A stretch of DNA of 26,097 bases from NCBI GenBank assembly GCA_003427395.1, contig BFEA01000105.1:1086912-1113008 (forward strand), read 5' to 3'. Below the pieces are notes generated by a model, which saw nothing but the letters and a program-made list of their open reading frames with translations, had not been told where the DNA came from and made no database searches. The stretch's first letter is position 1. Each line of letters opens with the position of its first letter. This DNA is from Chara braunii (lineage: Eukaryota; Streptophyta; Charophyceae; Charales; Characeae). Below, piece by piece: positions 1 through 7,473 of this stretch. The position numbers and the translations under genes are program-made.

Positions 1-65
1 CACACACACACACACACACACACACTCTCTCTCTCTCTTTCTCACACACACACACACACACACAC
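1..65. repeat. (CA)n/(CT)n microsatellite
   Basis: CA dinucleotides, a short CT block, then CA again. The tract starts at the window edge, so its full length is unknown. Confidence 0.95.
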
Positions 66-837
66 GGCCCCCAGCCCACACCCCTGCGCCCTGCCCAACC
101 GCGCTCAACGCGTTTAGCCGCGTTCAATGAACGCGTTCATGTTTTGAACGCGAAACGCGCGGCAACACAGTGAAAGAAGTACCAGTGCTCAGACCGCGCT
201 CGCACTGCCACGTACTAGGCTGTTCCCACTTCTTCGAAAAAACAGGGCCACCTCCGGCTCTCGCGGAAAGAGGTGGGATCCCAAAATTTACCAAAAAGTG
301 CCTCGCCTATAAGAAGTGGGGTCAGGCCCTAAGTAAAAGCATCGGGAAACCTTGGCGTGATGCCGAGGAGAAGTAGGGAGGAAGGTGACACTGCCGTGAC
401 ATTAAAGCTCATGTTATCTTCTTCTTGGTACTAATATTATCTTCTCGGACTGCCCCCACACGTCACCTCGACTGCCCCCACACGTTAACTCCATTGCCGA
501 GTCGACAGGATACATTCGGGCTGATCGAGTGGTTGAATGTTCTGAAGCTGATCAAGCTGATGGAACGGTGTGCATGTATTGGAACCATTACCAGCTCCAC
601 GTACATTTATCATGTTGTGCAGTGGAGCCAGGCCCCGATCATGTACCTTCCTCCGCATGCTTGGCGCCCGCGCGCAGTGTGAGCATGCCCTTACTAGTAC
701 TGCCCCGGGCCTACACCCCTCAGAACCCAAAGCAAACTCCTCTACACTTCATTGTACCTCACGACCTTGCCATGAAGCTCCACAAAATGACAAAATGCAA
801 TCCATCACAGTGGAAGGCCACTTGATGAGGTCGCACA
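66..837. other. no gene recognised
   Basis: No convincing coding sequence. At about 105-165 there is a cluster of overlapping palindromes built on AACGCG/CGCGTT. A stretch near 280-320 resembles 1795-1850 (GTGGGAT followed by AAATTT..CC and AAAAGTGCC), so both may be pieces of one dispersed repeat. Short open frames here show no recognisable domain. Confidence 0.4.
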
Positions 838-838
838 A

Positions 839-1117
839 GATCCGTGAAGGATCCCACCTTGTGGTGGTATCGCGGATCCTTTATTGCTTTTCCCGGATTC
901 TTCTTTTTTGCCCCCCGATTCTTTCTACCGCATTGCAGATTAGACAACCAGAAATGCAGGGCTCCAAAAAAAAAAAAAAAAAAAAAGAAATGCGCTCGCT
1001 TCACCATTCCCCACATCTGGAAAAAAAATAACTTATGGGGGTGCAACTTCCCATGCTCTCGCGGAAGATTTATTCTCATCCTGCACATTAGTGGTGGAGC
1101 GGCCTCGGTCCACCACT
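839..1117. repeat. two hairpin-forming inverted repeats around a poly(A) tract
   Basis: At about 839-880, GATCCG and CGGATC enclose an inner CCACC/GGTGG hairpin. At 1090-1117, the nine-base arms AGTGGTGGA and TCCACCACT enclose a 10-base loop. Between them, near 965-986, is a run of about 20 A. No coding function is apparent. Confidence 0.6.
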
Positions 1118-1200
1118 CGCCAGATGTGAAAAGGACAGAAAATGGCGTGTATCTTCAATTGAGCTTACACTCACCACTGTTGCCAGGCTCAGCTGCCCTT

Positions 1201-1612
1201 GGCGTGCCGGTAAAAATGAGGATTGGGCCTGAACAGCCGGTAGTTACTGGTGGTTTAGGGGCAAATCCCACTTCTACCATTTTTCGTAAGGACGTAAAAG
1301 TGTCGCGAAAGGTGGAGGCGCAATGCACGGAACGTGAAAGAAAAACGCGATCCCACATGCCCTACTTCCGCGGGACTTTTCCTGATGGAGCAGCACTATC
1401 TTGTGGCGCCGGCAAAAATGAGGATTGGGATGAACAACCAGTAGGTACTGGTGGTTTAGGGGCAGATCCCACTTCTACCATTTTTCGTAAGAACGTAAAA
1501 GCGCCGCAAAAGGTGGAGGCGCAGCGCACGAAATGTGAAAGAAAAACACGACCCCACATGCCCTACTTCTGCGGGACTTTTCCTGACGGAGTGGCACTAT
1601 CTTGTGGCGCCG
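1201..1612. repeat. 204-bp tandem duplication
   Basis: Two diverged copies lie head to tail (about 1201-1404 and 1405-1608). Each carries AAAAATGAGGATTGGG, ACTGGTGGTTTAGGGGCA, CCCACTTCTACCATTTTTCG and CATGCCCTACTTC. The offset of 204 is a multiple of three, so a plus-strand frame stays open through both copies (844-1827). That frame also translates the poly(A) run as polylysine and matches no family I know, so I call a repeat and not a gene. Confidence 0.8.
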
Positions 1613-1639
1613 CAAGGATCCAACAGCCTGCACATCAGG

Positions 1640-2034
1640 AAAAAAGGAAGAAAAAAACAAGGGTTCCTTTCACGATGCAGGGTACGGGGGTGGCCTCTTC
1701 CGAAAATCATAAGAACTACTGCCCCTCGCACCTCCACGTACGAGAACGTTTCCACTTCCCCGACGTTCCGGGACGGGATCCAAGTTTCGGGGAAAGAAGT
1801 GGGATATTTTGCCTAAATTTTGCCTAAAAGTGCCCTGCATATGAGTTTCGGGGAAAATCGGTGGCTTTTCGGAAGGGGATGGCAACAGGACACGAGGCAC
1901 AGCGTCAGACCTGAAACGATGGTGGCGTATTCATGGTGTCCTTTCCCCAGCGGCTGGCAGTAATGTGAAAACAAAAAGAACAAAAATAAGCCAAAAAGAA
2001 GTAACTACAAAAACGATAAAATCATGAAAATATC
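1640..2034. other. no gene recognised
   Basis: Intron-like sequence, A-rich towards its right end. It contains GTTTCGGGGAAA twice (about 1783 and 1845). No coding or RNA signal was seen. Confidence 0.4.
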
Positions 2035-2790
2035 ATGAAAAACAGGGTAACCAGCGTTCGGGACGGGCCGAACGCCCGAACGTATGGGACCCCTTGGGGA
2101 TGCGTTCGGCCGTTCGGGCCAAACGCGAACCCAAGAAAAGAAAAAAAAGAAAAAAAAGTCATAAAAAAACTCTGAAAGAAAGATATGTTATGGAGAAAAA
2201 TAAAGTAAACAAGATTTGCCTGAGCATTACATCCGAATTCCTTACCAAATTTGAAATAAAAATAAAATACGGAAAACAAATACGAATAATAAAAATAAAT
2301 AAAAATAAAAAGAGAATTAAATTTAGTGAGTCCACGAGCATGTTTTCGACACCGCCATCTTTGGCGATTTTTCATTTTGTTATGGCATAGCTAAATGCCC
2401 TGGAAATTTACAGATGTGTACTTCACATAATACAAAACCCACTAAAAAAGTTTCAAAAAATAATAAAATTGTTTAGACCCCGAACTAAAGTGAAAACAAA
2501 AAGTAAAAAGTGGAAAAATACGTGGGCGAGCACGTTTTGACACCGCCATCTTTGGCGATTTTTAATTTTTATTTGGCTTAGCCAAATGACTTGAAAATTT
2601 ACAGGCACGTACCTTCACAACTCACAAAAAAAACTTCAGAAAAAAATAATTATTTTTAGGCCCCGCAATAATTTTTGGCGGGGGACGAACGGCGTCGGGT
2701 TCGGACCCCATACGGGACCCCGAACGCCCGTACGTACAGAGGTCTGCCCGGGGACCTCCGTACGAACGGGCTGGTGACCCTGATGAAAAA
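2035..2790. mobile_element. hAT-like non-autonomous DNA transposon with 8-bp TSD
   Basis: The element is 2043-2782 (740 bp). The left end CAGGGTAACCAGC (2043-2055) is the inverted copy of the right end GCTGGTGACCCTG (2770-2782), one mismatch in 13. The octamer ATGAAAAA directly flanks both ends (2035-2042 and 2783-2790), an exact 8-bp target duplication. An 8-bp TSD and a TIR starting CAGGG are typical of the hAT superfamily. Subterminal GC-rich blocks hold many CGTTCGG/CGAACG motifs, like transposase-binding repeats. No transposase is encoded; the interior is AT-rich and holds two diverged ~192-bp tandem units. Confidence 0.85.
2336..2680. repeat. two ~192-bp tandem units inside the hAT-like element
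   Basis: Units starting at 2336 and 2528 both begin GAGCAYGTTTT, continue with ACACCGCCATCTTTGGCG, then a GGCWTAGCYAAATG block, AAATTTACAG, a CTTCACA block and an AGRCCCCG block. They are clearly homologous but diverged by substitutions and indels. No protein is encoded. Confidence 0.75.
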
Positions 2791-2884
2791 CAAATTACTC
2801 AACATTTTCCGTTTTTTAGGAAAATGGGAAAATCAGTCGGGGCGGTCACTTCGGGGGGAACAGCTCAGACATCGCGCTGCAGAG

Positions 2885-2930
2885 TGATACCATGAATCGA
2901 ACCTGGACCCGGTAGGCCACCGGCGACCAC
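2885..2930 (-). repeat. tRNA-like T-arm fragment
   Basis: Read on the minus strand, GTCCAGGTTCGATTCATGG followed by TATCA looks like a tRNA T-arm/B box and 3' end. The rest of a cloverleaf is not visible. Next to it the decamer CCACCGGCGA is repeated in tandem. It is probably a fragment of a tRNA-derived SINE and not a functional tRNA. Confidence 0.3.
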
Positions 2931-2991
2931 CGGCGACCGGTGTACCAAAAAAAATCAGGCTTACCGGTAGTCCGAGGGTTTAGGACGGGGG

Positions 2992-3310
2992 GACTGGTGG
3001 TTTAAACCACCAGTCGTGGCCCATACATCGGCCGCTGGGCGTTGCTGTTAACGCCCCACAACTTCCGGAGGCTCGGGGTACCGTCCCTCAAAGGCTGGCG
3101 CCACCAGCCAAAATATTTGTTTTTTGTGGCACTGGCGGGTGGGCGCCAAACGGCGTGCAGCCCACAACTTCCGGAGGCTCGGGGTACCGGCCCTCGAAGG
3201 CTGGCGCCACCAGCCAAAACAATTTTTTTTTGTGGCACTGGCGAGTGGGCGCGAAAAGGCTGGGCATCCATAACTGGGCCAAGTACTGGTGGTTTAAAGT
3301 TTAAAGTTTA
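2992..3310. repeat. 24-bp perfect palindrome followed by a 106-bp tandem duplication
   Basis: 2992-3015 is a perfect palindrome centred on GGTTTAAACC. Two copies of a 106-bp unit follow (3055-3160 and 3161-3268), both starting CCCACAACTTCCGGAGGCTC and containing GGCTGGCGCCACCAGCC, itself nearly palindromic. At 3285-3312 CTGGTGGTTTAAA recurs with TTTAAAG tripled, so related sequence flanks both sides of the duplication. Confidence 0.8.
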
Positions 3311-3314
3311 AACG

Positions 3315-3440
3315 GCAAGTACACGGCCCCAGCCTTGCAGACAGTTTTTGTCTCCATAAGCAAAACTCGGAGGGGCGTGCAAGTACACAGCCCCAGCCTT
3401 GCAGAAAGTTTTTGTCCCCACAAGCAAAACTCGCAGGGCC
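3315..3440. repeat. 64-bp tandem duplication upstream of the U2 copy
   Basis: Units 3315-3378 and 3379-3440 share GCAAGTACAC, GCCCCAGCCTTGCAGA, AGTTTTTGTC and AAGCAAAACTCG. The second unit ends exactly where the U2-like sequence begins. No plant snRNA upstream element or TATA box is visible here, which argues against this being a U2 promoter. Confidence 0.8.
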
Positions 3441-3681
3441 ATACCTTTCTCAGCCTTTTGGCTAAGATCAAGTGTAATATCTGTTCTGATCAGTTTAGTA
3501 TCTGATCCGTGGTCCACCCGGCCACATGATATTAAATTAAATTTTCAGGGCTATGGAGGGGTCAAAGGGGTAGGCTTGCCTGCTCGAGCGTTGCCTTCGT
3601 GTTGCACTGCAGCGAGGCGTGGCACAGCCCACTTCCCCCCCGGGGAATAGGGGAAAAAAAAAAAAAAACCTCGGAGGGGCC
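3430..3681 (+). mobile_element. retroposed U2 unit: U2 copy, A-tail and imperfect target duplication
   Basis: CTCGCAGGGCC (3430-3440) directly precedes the U2 5' end. CTCGGAGGGGCC (3670-3681) directly follows a run of 15 A (3654-3668). The two differ by one substitution and one indel and look like a decayed target-site duplication. Full-length RNA plus A-tail plus TSD is the signature of LINE-driven retroposition. The call is less firm than for the chimera at 4020-4384 because the same CTCGGAGGGGC string also ends the upstream tandem unit. Confidence 0.55.
3441..3645 (+). pseudogene. U2 spliceosomal snRNA copy, full length, probable retropseudogene
   Basis: It starts ATACCTTTCT and continues CAGCCTTTTGGCTAAGATCA, the universal U2 5' domain and stem-loop I. 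The stem IIa/IIb sequence, the GATATTAAATTAA segment before the Sm site and a stem III/IV-like 3' domain follow (GGCTTGCCTGCTCG; GTTGCACTGCAG). The branch-point recognition element, normally GTAGTA, reads GTAATA (about 3475-3480), and the Sm-site T-run is shortened to ATTTTC. With no promoter elements and an A-tail, a non-functional retrocopy is more likely than an expressed gene. A divergent functional variant cannot be excluded. Confidence 0.75.
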
Positions 3682-3892
3682 GCACGGCGTGGGAAAAAAT
3701 CGGCAAAAAAAATAAAATAATAAAATAAAAAAATTGGCGGCCTCCGAAGCGGTGCGGGTTTCGTGCTGACACCCGCGGGCCGATGTGTGGTGTAATGGTT
3801 CTTCTTTAACACGTTTTTTCAGAGTAGTGCGATGAGGCCCAAGAACGTTTTGTGTGGGACCTACCGTACTGTTGAGTATCCGGCACGAAAAG

Positions 3893-3990
3893 ATTGGGAA
3901 AGTAAACACAAAATCAAAAAAAGGGTAATTCGCCTTCTCTATTGGGAAAGTAAACACAAAAATAAAAAAAAGGTTAATTCGCCTTCTCTT
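3893..3990. repeat. 48-bp tandem duplication
   Basis: Units at 3893-3940 and 3941-3990 share ATTGGGAAAGTAAACACAAA, an A-run and AATTCGCCTTCTCT. The rest of 3682-3892 is A-rich with no recognised feature. Confidence 0.8.
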
Positions 3991-4029
3991 CGAGTCGCAA
4001 TTGGCCTCAATGACATTTGACATTTGATT

Positions 4030-4072
4030 GTCTTCCTTCGGGACATCCGTTAAAATTGAAACGACACAGAGA
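4030..4072 (+). pseudogene. U6 snRNA 5' part, fused to U2
   Basis: CTTCGGGACATCCGTTAAAA matches the plant U6 5' stem-loop region, followed by TTGAAACGACACAGAGA. Canonical U6 here is ATTGGAACGATACAGAGA. The sequence stops directly after the ACAGAGA box, where U6 would continue AGATTAGC; U2 begins instead. The 3' half with the intramolecular stem-loop is absent, so it cannot act as U6. Confidence 0.85.
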
Positions 4073-4262
4073 CGGCCTTTTGGCTAAGATCAAGAGTAGT
4101 ATCTGTTCTGATCAGTGGTCCATTGGGCCACTACGATATTAAATTAATTTTTCTGGGCTACCGAGGGGTCATATGGGTAGGCTTGCCTGCTCGGCCCCTC
4201 CAGCGTTGCCTCTGTATTGCACTGCAGCAGAGTGCGGCGCAGCCCTCCTCCCCTCCGGGGGA
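4073..4262 (+). pseudogene. U2 snRNA lacking its first 10 nt and part of stem II
   Basis: It begins CGGCCTTTTGGCTAAGATCA at U2 position 11. The GTAGTA branch-recognition box is intact, but compared with the copy at 3441 about 15 bases of the stem IIa/IIb region are deleted after CTGATCAG. The GATATTAAATTAATTTTT Sm region is well kept, and the 3' domain matches the first copy (GGCTTGCCTGCTCGG; ATTGCACTGCAGC). It is a pseudogene by structure. Confidence 0.85.
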
Positions 4263-4384
4263 TTATAAAAAGATAAAGGGAAAAAACTAAAAGGCGAATA
4301 AAAAGAAAAAAAGAAAGGGAAAAAGAAAAATCGTCGAAATTAAATATAAAAAAAAGGTAAGTTGAAAAAACACATTTGATTGTC

Positions 4385-4720
4385 CCCTCTTCTCTGAAGA
4401 GACGCCTCTTGACGCACTCACACCATTCGCAGAGCGTCTAGGGTTAAAAAAAAACAGGAAATACCTGGGGCCTAATTATAGCGCTTTCGTAAATGTATCT
4501 GACTGTACCCACGGCCCGACATTGATGCATCTGGCCGCAAACAGGTCCACATCCCACAATGATCCCAGTCGAAAGAGTTCTGAGGTAGAGTGAGCATTGC
4601 CCTGAAGAAAATCAGCTCATGTAAACTCGAAAAAGTGCATTATCAAATTCAATCCCTCCAAAAAAAAAAAAAAAAAAAAAAAATCAATCAATCCCTGACT
4701 GCTCCGTAGTTTTCTGGCCG
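4385..4720. other. no gene recognised; poly(A) run
   Basis: Intron-like sequence with a run of about 24 A at 4660-4683, possibly the tail of an unrecognised retroelement. No coding or RNA signal seen. Confidence 0.4.
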
Positions 4721-4782
4721 TTGATATTTGCTATCGACGGTCAATATCGCTCAATTCGTGTAAGTGGGACCTAGCCCCAGGG
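4721..4782 (+). repeat. dispersed SINE-like module ending GTGGGACCTAGCCCCAGG
   Basis: The stretch with GATATTTGCTATCGACGGTCAATAT and CGTGTAAGTGGGACC is repeated, diverged, at 5266-5341 (with GATAGCAAAGATCAACGGTCAGAT and CGTGCAAGTGGGACC). The terminal GTGGGACCT pairs with AGGTCCCAC at 4786-4794, so this copy runs straight into the foldback element that follows. Confidence 0.6.
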
Positions 4783-4950
4783 CCGAGGTCCCACTAGCGA
4801 AACCGATCGGATTGAACGCTTGAATCTGGACGCGTTTGTGCAAAGGTGCAGAATATCGAGCTTGGACTGCTTCTCTGCATCTCTGCTTGAAACACGTCCA
4901 GATTCAGGAGCTTAATCCAATCCTCTTTCCAAATGGCACCTCGGCCCAGG
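4783..4950. mobile_element. foldback element, copy A (~168 bp)
   Basis: Two inverted arms meet near 4866. The left arm reads GGGCCGAGGTCCCAC, GGATTGAACGCTTGAATCTG, GACGCG; the right arm is its imperfect complement: CACGTCCAGATTCAGGAGCT, TAATCCAATCC, CACCTCGGCCC. The arms are about 75-84 bases. Copy B at 12066-12819 has the same order and spacing, which defines this as a family. A right arm alone lies at 5641-5720. No protein is encoded; a transcript would fold into a long imperfect hairpin. Confidence 0.7.
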
Positions 4951-5097
4951 TAAAAGCGACGAGGCACATTGCAGTGATTGCACGACGTCCAACCGCAATT
5001 GGTTACGACAGTCTTTTCCCCCCCCCCTTTCTTTTTTTTTTTTTTCCTTTTAAAGAACAGCAATAATCCCCCCCCGCTTTCCGTGGTCACAACATAG

Positions 5098-5270
5098 TTT
5101 ATTTTCCTCTTCCCGCCTCAACATCAGGGGCGATCTCTTCCCGCCTCAACATCAGGGGCGATCTCTTCCCGCCTCAACATCAGGGGCTAGATCGCATTTA
5201 CACCAATAGTTTATTTTCCTCTTCCCGCCTCAACATCAGGGGCTAGATCGCATTTACACCAATTAAGCAA
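5098..5270. repeat. 28-bp minisatellite within a larger duplication
   Basis: CTTCCCGCCTCAACATCAGG occurs four times: three in a row at 28-bp spacing (CCCGCCTC at 5112, 5140, 5168) and once more near 5225. The last two copies share TAGTTTATTTTCCT before and GCTAGATCGCATTTACACCA after, so a unit of about 57 bp was also duplicated. Confidence 0.9.
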
Positions 5271-5456
5271 TATTGACCGTAGATAGCAAAGATCAACGGT
5301 CAGATTCTCGTAATCCGTGCAAGTGGGACCTTGCCCCAGGATATGCGGCTACAGTAGCATAGCCCCGGAAAATCTTCCTGTCAGCAACTTGTCTAGCTCA
5401 GTTGGTGCACCGCTCAACTGTTAAAATGCAGACGTGAGTTCGAACTCCACTGGAAG
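5266..5456 (+). repeat. SINE-like sequence with tRNA-derived region
   Basis: A body module (5266-5341, ending AAGTGGGACCTTGCCCCAGG) precedes a tRNA-like segment at about 5388-5456. It has an A box (TAGCTCAGTTGGTGCA), CTGTTAA like the tRNA-Asn(GUU) anticodon loop, and a B box (GAGTTCGAACTCC). The anticodon stem does not pair, so it is tRNA-derived and not a tRNA gene. Relatives lie at 9943, 11236 and 21909. Confidence 0.6.
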
Positions 5457-5487
5457 CAGAGTAAAATACTACAATTCTGACCGTCCC

Positions 5488-5602
5488 TACCTTCTTCCCC
5501 GGAATACAACGTACTGTCATCATAGCTGTATTTTTTTGCGGCATCTTTCAGCCTATAGATACACCTACAATGACCGTACGTTGTATTCGGGGGAAGAAGG
5601 TA
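5488..5602. mobile_element. TA-flanked MITE, copy 1 (111 bp)
   Basis: 5490-5600 lies between TA dinucleotides. The arms CCTTCTTCCCCGGAATACAA (left) and TTGTATTCGGGGGAAGAAGG (right) are inverted complements with one mismatch; pairing continues inward with CGTAC and GTCAT/ATGAC. The same TIR defines a second element at 6642-6746. A TA duplication suggests the Tc1/mariner/pogo class. Outside the TA pairs GTCCC/GGGAC is also symmetrical here but not in copy 2, so the TA boundary rests on the comparison. Confidence 0.75.
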
Positions 5603-5640
5603 GGGACAGCAGAAAAGCAGAAAAGCAGACCAAACCGCGA

Positions 5641-5720
5641 TTTTCTGCACTCTCCACAAACACGTCCAGATTCAGGCGTGCAATCCAATCATCTTTACTA
5701 CAGTGGGACCTCGCCCCAGG
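5641..5720 (+). repeat. foldback-family right arm only
   Basis: TTTCTGCACTC, CACGTCCAGATTCAGGCGTG, CAATCCAATCATCTTTACTA and GTGGGACCTCGCCCCAGG match the right arms at 4871-4950 and 12741-12816. No matching left arm is evident upstream. Confidence 0.6.
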
Positions 5721-5814
5721 CGTTCGGCCAAGAGCAGGCAAATTACTCCCCTTGCCGTGGCCAATCTTACCGCCCACTCACCAGACAAGTCCACCTCCAA
5801 AACCTTACGTATGC

Positions 5815-5932
<118 letters not shown>

Positions 5933-6639
5933 TGTGCCGGTTTCTGTATGTGATTGTGTGCGCGCTATGCACACATCGAGAGAGCAGATCGAAGAGGCAG
6001 AGTCGCTCATTACTGAATGTTCCCACCAACCGCAAGACCTTAAGTTCTTAACAGCCGCCTAACGGCCTTTCGCAAACGGCGGGGCTTGCTTATCCCTGTT
6101 CTGTTACCACGAGCGTGATGGGCGGCACAGGCGCGCAGGCTAGATAGTGAAGGCACACAATGGTTGCTGCTAGCTCCCGCGCTAATTCCAATTTACGACA
6201 TGCAGGGTGCAATTCGAACGTGCGGAACCCAGATATGGTAATGAACGCATCGAATGCAAATACGTAGTAAACCCATTTCGTGCGACTATATTCCATGCAC
6301 TCCTGACGTCATTGTAACCGGAGGCATGGAGGAACAAGCAAGCAAGCAATGGCAACAAGAGTGCAAATCCTTTGTCATGACGAGCGGCGTTTTCCAGTGA
6401 GCGCATAATCGGAAGAAGACGAAAAAAAACAAAAGCAATAGCCAGGAAATCGAAGACGGAAGTTAAAAAAGGGAACGAAAAGATAGGAGCTGAAGAGGGA
6501 TACGAAAAGGCGACAGAAGATCAAGCTGGACAATGAAGCCAAAAAATCAACAGGAAACAGGCCGAAAGACCAGAAAACGTCGTCGTAGTCGTAATAATAG
6601 TTGTAGTAGAGGCACAACATTACATAGTAATAGTAGGAA

Positions 6640-6748
6640 TACCGTCTTCCCCCGAACATAACGCACCCTGAAAATGAACGTATGCAAGGCGTGTTTCCGG
6701 CCCAATACGGTCAAAATGAGGGTGCGTTGTGTTCGGGGGAAGAGGGTA
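6640..6748. mobile_element. TA-flanked MITE, copy 2 (105 bp)
   Basis: 6642-6746 lies between TA dinucleotides. The left arm CCGTCTTCCCCCGAACATAA pairs with the right arm TTGTGTTCGGGGGAAGAGGG, and CGCACCCT pairs with AGGGTGCG further in. The shared part with copy 1 is CCNTCTTCCCCCGAAYAYAACG. Similar length (105 against 111 bp), the same TIR and the same TA flanks define a family; the interiors differ. Confidence 0.78.
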
Positions 6749-6751
6749 GCA

Positions 6752-6930
6752 ACAGCAGTAGTGGTAGTGGTAGTAGTTCTAGTAGTTGTAGTTCTAGTAG
6801 TAGTAGTAGTGGTAGTAGTACTAGAAGCTATACTAATAAGTACCACTAGTAGTAGTTGTAGTAGCATTAGCAATGGTGGTGGTAGTAGTAGTGATAGTAG
6901 TAGTAGTAGTAGTGATAATAGGTAATGGAG
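6752..6930. repeat. (GTA/AGT)n trinucleotide repeat
   Basis: An imperfect run of GTA/GTT/AGT triplets on the plus strand (TAC/ACT on the transcribed minus strand), inside the predicted P-protein intron. A shorter similar tract lies near 6585-6605. Confidence 0.95.
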
Positions 6931-7189
6931 TAAAAGTGGTAGTAATTGACTAATTATTGAAGTAGTAGAAGCACTGGTACAAGTAGTAGTCGGACTAATG
7001 CGGCCTCAAAGCAGGTCGATATCAGTGTACCAAACTGAAATGTCCACAGTCACACAGAACAAGAACGCTATGATGAGACATCATCCCAACTATAACTCTT
7101 CTGCTGCTGCGGAGTCATCAGGGCAATGTCAATGACAAAAACGAAGAGGCAGTAGTATTAGTAGTAGCAGCACCAACGACAGAAGCTAA

Positions 7190-7212
7190 GGAAGAAGCTA
7201 AGGAAGAAGAAG

Positions 7213-7244
<32 letters not shown>

Positions 7245-7258
7245 GCAGCAGCAGAAGT

Positions 7259-7292
<34 letters not shown>

Positions 7293-7305
7293 GCAGAAGC
7301 AGAAG

Positions 7306-7337
<32 letters not shown>

Positions 7338-7448
7338 GCCGCACCAGCAGCAGAAGCTAAAGCAGAAGAAGAAGAAGAAGTGGGAGATGACAAAGAAGAA
7401 AGAGATGTGAGGTGGAAGAGGAAGAGTGGAGGAGGAGGAGGAGGAGGC
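7190..7448. repeat. (GAA)n/(GCA)n repeat at the start of P-protein intron 1
   Basis: GAA and GCA triplets end about 20 bases from the exon 1 donor site. In the sense of the gene this is a long TTC/TGC/CTC tract directly after the donor. Frames through it give poly-Glu, poly-Ser or poly-Ala and are not genes. Confidence 0.95.
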
Positions 7449-7463
7449 AAATTTCTACGAAGA

Positions 7464-7473
7464 ACGTACCTGT
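7464..7473 (-). other. splice donor of GLDP intron 1
   Basis: Minus strand ACAG|GTACGT, with the exon ending at 7470 and the intron starting at 7469. Open-frame translation past this point diverges from the family, as expected. No acceptor leading into the next conserved P-protein segment was found to the left. Confidence 0.85.

Larger units (their letters stand above)
4020..4384 (+). mobile_element. chimeric U6-U2 retrosequence with 13-bp target-site duplication
   Basis: ACATTTGATTGTC occurs at 4020-4032 and again at 4372-4384. Between the copies, in order, are the 5' part of U6 snRNA (4030-4072), U2 snRNA from its nucleotide 11 to its 3' domain (4073 to about 4262), and an A-rich tail of about 110 bp. 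A TSD, an A-rich 3' end and two RNAs joined in the same sense are expected from LINE reverse transcription with a template jump from U2 RNA to U6 RNA. The first three bases of U6 overlap the end of the left TSD copy, as microhomology would produce. Confidence 0.88.

Noticed and set aside
844-1827. 327-codon open frame as a gene
   Set aside because: It translates a poly(A) run and a tandem duplication, has no recognisable domain, and its openness follows from the 204-bp period.
5388-5456. Functional tRNA-Asn gene
   Set aside because: A and B boxes and the CTGTTAA loop are present, but the anticodon and acceptor stems do not pair; it fits a SINE head.
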